DNA from: Methylococcaceae bacterium
Lineage (GTDB): Bacteria > Pseudomonadota > Gammaproteobacteria > Methylococcales > Methylomonadaceae
Direction: 5' to 3'
DNA: 6,879 bases
NCBI GenBank assembly: GCA_947505055.1
Contig: CANNLO010000254.1
Span: 1 to 6,879 of the forward strand
The first letter of the stretch is position 1, and each line of letters starts with the position of its first letter. Position numbers and translations under genes: made by a program. The notes beneath the pieces were generated by a model. That model worked only from the letters and a program-made list of their open reading frames with translations, was not told the origin of the DNA and made no database searches. Positions 4,925 to 6,879 of the stretch are shown here, one piece after another.

Positions 4925-6634
4925 TTAAGCATCATTATTTACATTTATTGATTGTTCAATCATTACATCCGCTAGTTTTTGTTGCAACTGATTAGCTGAC
5001 GTAATACCAGCTTTTAGTTGGTCGCAGATAGTCATTAGCTCATGTACTTTGATGACGATACGCTGTTGTTCTGGTGATGGAGGAGTTGGAATCCAAATTT
5101 CTCTTATTGTACCCATTGATAAGCTGGGTTGTGCAGTTGATTTCATTGACTTGAATATTTCTTTTCTCCCTTCGGGACTATTCATAAATATTGTTAAATA
5201 TTCAAGGTTCAAATCTGCGAAAGGCTCTACTTTTGCAACATTCGGCGCTAAATGCCATCGACGAGTATCGCTGAACAGGCAGACGTCGCCTATGCCGGCG
5301 CCAATAAATGTAACAAGCAAAGACGGTCTATCTAGTGCGCTTCTAGGTAAATCCAGCGAAGTATTCAAATCGATAAATTTTAAATTCTCAGTTTTAGGTA
5401 AAAATGGTCTTACGTTCTGCGCTCTTATAACGGGTACTTCACCTTCATCTTTTAAATTTATATATTCTGTATATTCAAATCCCGCTAATTTTGTAACAAA
5501 TGCCAATTCGCTCAATGTTTTAAATATCCAAGGCTTAGGAATTGATATGCCGGGCAATGAATTTGTTGTGATTTTTTTTGGCTTCTGTATTTCTTTATTC
5601 TTTACACGTAGTGCTTCACTTTCTTTGATACGATTAAATAAGTTTGTAACTGGTTCATCATTGGGATATTGAGGAACCAGTTTACCCATGACGGCGAGTT
5701 GTAGCAGAGTTTGTTTTAGTGCATCTATGCTGGCTTCAGTCGTAAACAGGGTATCGAAATGCTCAGAGATGCGTTGCCAGTTGGTGTTAAAGTCTATGGC
5801 ATTTTGTGATTGCGTGAGTGTGCCGAGCAGATGAGTGACCAGTTTTTCGTGGGCTTCGGCGGCGTCATTATGTTGGTTTTCTAATTGGTCGCAGAGTGCC
5901 ATGAGTTCATCGACTTTAGCGACGATACGTTGTTGTTCGGCGAGGGGTGGCAAAACAACTAAAAAAGGGTCAATATTAGTCGTTGTAACTTGAGGCTGAG
6001 CACTGCCAGTAACTATTTTTTCTTTATCAGCAATTGTCAGGGAATAAAAAAAGAATTTTAAATCCAAACATTTCCACGTGTTTTGTAAAACAAGTGTATT
6101 GCTAGTAATAAAGCAAAGTGGAGGCGAAATATTTGGTTTGCCACTATATGCACCACGACAAGATACAAGTAATTGAGACTCTGAATATAAGTACGAACTG
6201 TAATGTCCAATAATCCCATTAGCACCAAAAACCTCATAACCTTCTTCAGTCAATTCCGTATTGGCAAGTCCCTTTCCATAAACAACATCAAATAAACTAC
6301 CAAGTCTTGTCCATTCCCAATTTAAAGGTAATTTGAATGGTTTTTCTCCCTCAGTTATTTTGGGAAACAACTTATCTTTTTTGATTTTGCCTTCAGCTAT
6401 CAACTTGGCATTTTCAGACTGTATTCGTTTAAGCAACTCACTAGCCGGCTCATCACTCTCATCTTGTGGCACTAATTTACCACGCACCGCCAATTCTAAA
6501 ATCAATTCACGCAGTTTCTTAACCCCATAAACACTGCCAGCACTGCCTGAACTTCTGCCTCGTCCTGATTTCTTCTCGGTATCCGCCCCAGTCCAAATAT
6601 CCAGATGCTCAGTGATTAACTGTTCAACACTCAC
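4925..6634 (-). CDS. hsdS: Type I restriction-modification specificity subunit HsdS
   Basis: 569 residues from GTG 6634-6632, which overlaps the hsdM stop by four bases (GTGA) and has GGAGAG (minus-strand reading of 6646-6641) 6 bases upstream. A longer frame from GTG 6679 adds 15 residues inside hsdM and is less likely. HsdS recognises the bipartite DNA target for the methylase (M2S) and for the restriction complex (R2M2S). Two half-subunits are visible. Each conserved helix LRELILELAVRGKLVPQ (41-57) and LKQTLLQLAVMGKLVPQ (306-322) is followed by a recognition domain (about 100-230 and 360-517). Each ends in PPLAEQQRIVAKVDELM (229-245) or PPSPEQQRIVIKVHELM (518-534). The C-terminus is NQLQQKLADVMIEQ. 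Length and layout are full, with no frameshift or stop. The N-terminal KKSGRGRSSGSAGS linker is low-complexity but common in this subfamily. The target sequence cannot be predicted from the sequence alone. Confidence 0.93.
   Translation of the reverse strand: MSVEQLITEHLDIWTGADTEKKSGRGRSSGSAGSVYGVKKLRELILELAVRGKLVPQDESDEPASELLKRIQSENAKLIAEGKIKKDKLFPKITEGEKPFKLPLNWEWTRLGSLFDVVYGKGLANTELTEEGYEVFGANGIIGHYSSYLYSESQLLVSCRGAYSGKPNISPPLCFITSNTLVLQNTWKCLDLKFFFYSLTIADKEKIVTGSAQPQVTTTNIDPFLVVLPPLAEQQRIVAKVDELMALCDQLENQHNDAAEAHEKLVTHLLGTLTQSQNAIDFNTNWQRISEHFDTLFTTEASIDALKQTLLQLAVMGKLVPQYPNDEPVTNLFNRIKESEALRVKNKEIQKPKKITTNSLPGISIPKPWIFKTLSELAFVTKLAGFEYTEYINLKDEGEVPVIRAQNVRPFLPKTENLKFIDLNTSLDLPRSALDRPSLLVTFIGAGIGDVCLFSDTRRWHLAPNVAKVEPFADLNLEYLTIFMNSPEGRKEIFKSMKSTAQPSLSMGTIREIWIPTPPSPEQQRIVIKVHELMTICDQLKAGITSANQLQQKLADVMIEQSINVNNDA
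5883..5929 (-). repeat. hsdS conserved-region direct repeat, central copy in intact hsdS
   Basis: This is the partner of the 4199-4245 repeat, with 43 of 47 positions identical. It codes for the VDELMALCDQL helix that closes the first recognition domain. The third, C-terminal version of this helix (about 5013-5060) is clearly more diverged. The fragment's copy is therefore closer to the central region of the intact gene than to its own positional equivalent. Confidence 0.8.
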
Positions 6635-6879
6635 GCCTGTCTCTCCAAGGCTGTCGCAAGTATAGTTTTCAACTGGCACCGCAAATCCGCAATATCGGCT
6701 TGCATGGTTTGATACTGTGCCAACAACACTTCAGGATCATGAAGCTCTTGTTCGCCCACATGCGGATTCTTGCAATCAAGGTTGTAATTGCGGGCTTTAA
6801 TGTCCTCAATACTCATTTTCCAAGCGTATTGGTTTTCTTCACGGGTGCTGAAGTTGTCGGATTCTTTGCCCCACCAATC
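6631..6879 (-). CDS. hsdM: Type I restriction-modification methyltransferase HsdM, C-terminal part
   Basis: The frame is open from the window edge (6879) to TGA at 6633-6631, giving the last 82 residues. HsdM is the N6-adenine methyltransferase of type I systems; two copies join one HsdS. Visible are DWWGKESDNFSTREENQYAW, then IKARNYNLDCKNPH, the conserved C-terminal signature of this HsdM group. A helical tail follows (DPEVLLAQYQTMQADIADLRCQL) of the kind that packs on the HsdS conserved helices. The AdoMet-binding and NPPF catalytic motifs lie outside the window. The short overlap with hsdS implies translational coupling. The promoter and any hsdR must be further right, or hsdR is lost. Confidence 0.9.
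   Translation of the reverse strand, partial: DWWGKESDNFSTREENQYAWKMSIEDIKARNYNLDCKNPHVGEQELHDPEVLLAQYQTMQADIADLRCQLKTILATALERQA

Noticed and set aside
5049..5672. 207-codon plus-strand open frame
   Set aside because: It lies wholly antisense to hsdS, which shows clear family motifs. The plus-strand product has no recognisable domain.
6635..6679. 15-residue longer HsdS from GTG 6679
   Set aside because: It would lie inside hsdM. The GTG at 6634 has the four-base overlap and a good ribosome site.

Overview
The window looks like a gammaproteobacterial chromosome segment. The protein style (a two-subunit pyruvate carboxylase followed by a Sua5-type tRNA enzyme) would suit a methanotroph-like gammaproteobacterium, but that is an impression, since no search could be run. 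It falls into two halves facing each other. The left, plus-strand half (1-3666) is housekeeping. The right, minus-strand half (4123-6879) is visibly AT-richer and is the distal end of a type I restriction-modification locus.

Plus strand: the C-terminal half of a biotin carboxylase (pycA, 1-762) is followed after 16 bases by the carboxyltransferase/biotin-carrier subunit (pycB, 779-2608). Together they would carboxylate pyruvate to oxaloacetate, or work with an oxaloacetate decarboxylase. Next comes an L-threonylcarbamoyladenylate synthase (tsaC/Sua5 type, 2683-3666), which starts the t6A modification of tRNA. The 74 bases between pycB and tsaC hold two GC-rich hairpins. They are open in the tsaC frame, so a long tsaC call would wrongly translate them.

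Middle (3667-4122): a small zinc-ribbon-like gene (3783-3983) is interrupted by an in-frame TAA at codon 15. It is followed by two facing GC-rich palindromes (4004-4087) resembling an inverted REP pair. This is the meeting point of the two convergent halves.

Minus strand, in transcription order: the last 82 codons of hsdM (6879-6631), an intact 569-residue hsdS (6634-4925, 4-base overlap with hsdM), then a row of gene remnants. These are the first ~95 codons of a RloC/PrrC-like AAA ATPase (4831-4529), the first ~50 codons of what looks like a RelA/SpoT-domain protein with an internal stop (4528-4379), and the last ~85 codons of a second hsdS (~4384-4123). No hsdR is visible; it may lie beyond 6879. 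The remnants show 5' ends of cargo genes joined to 3' ends of hsdS-type sequence. This suggests repeated recombination using the conserved hsdS repeat regions, one of which is still nearly identical at DNA level between the remnant and the intact gene.

I see no tRNA, rRNA, CRISPR array, transposase or integrase. The most noteworthy content is the decayed cargo zone behind hsdS, the interrupted zinc-ribbon gene and the hairpin repeats, not a clearly new intact system.
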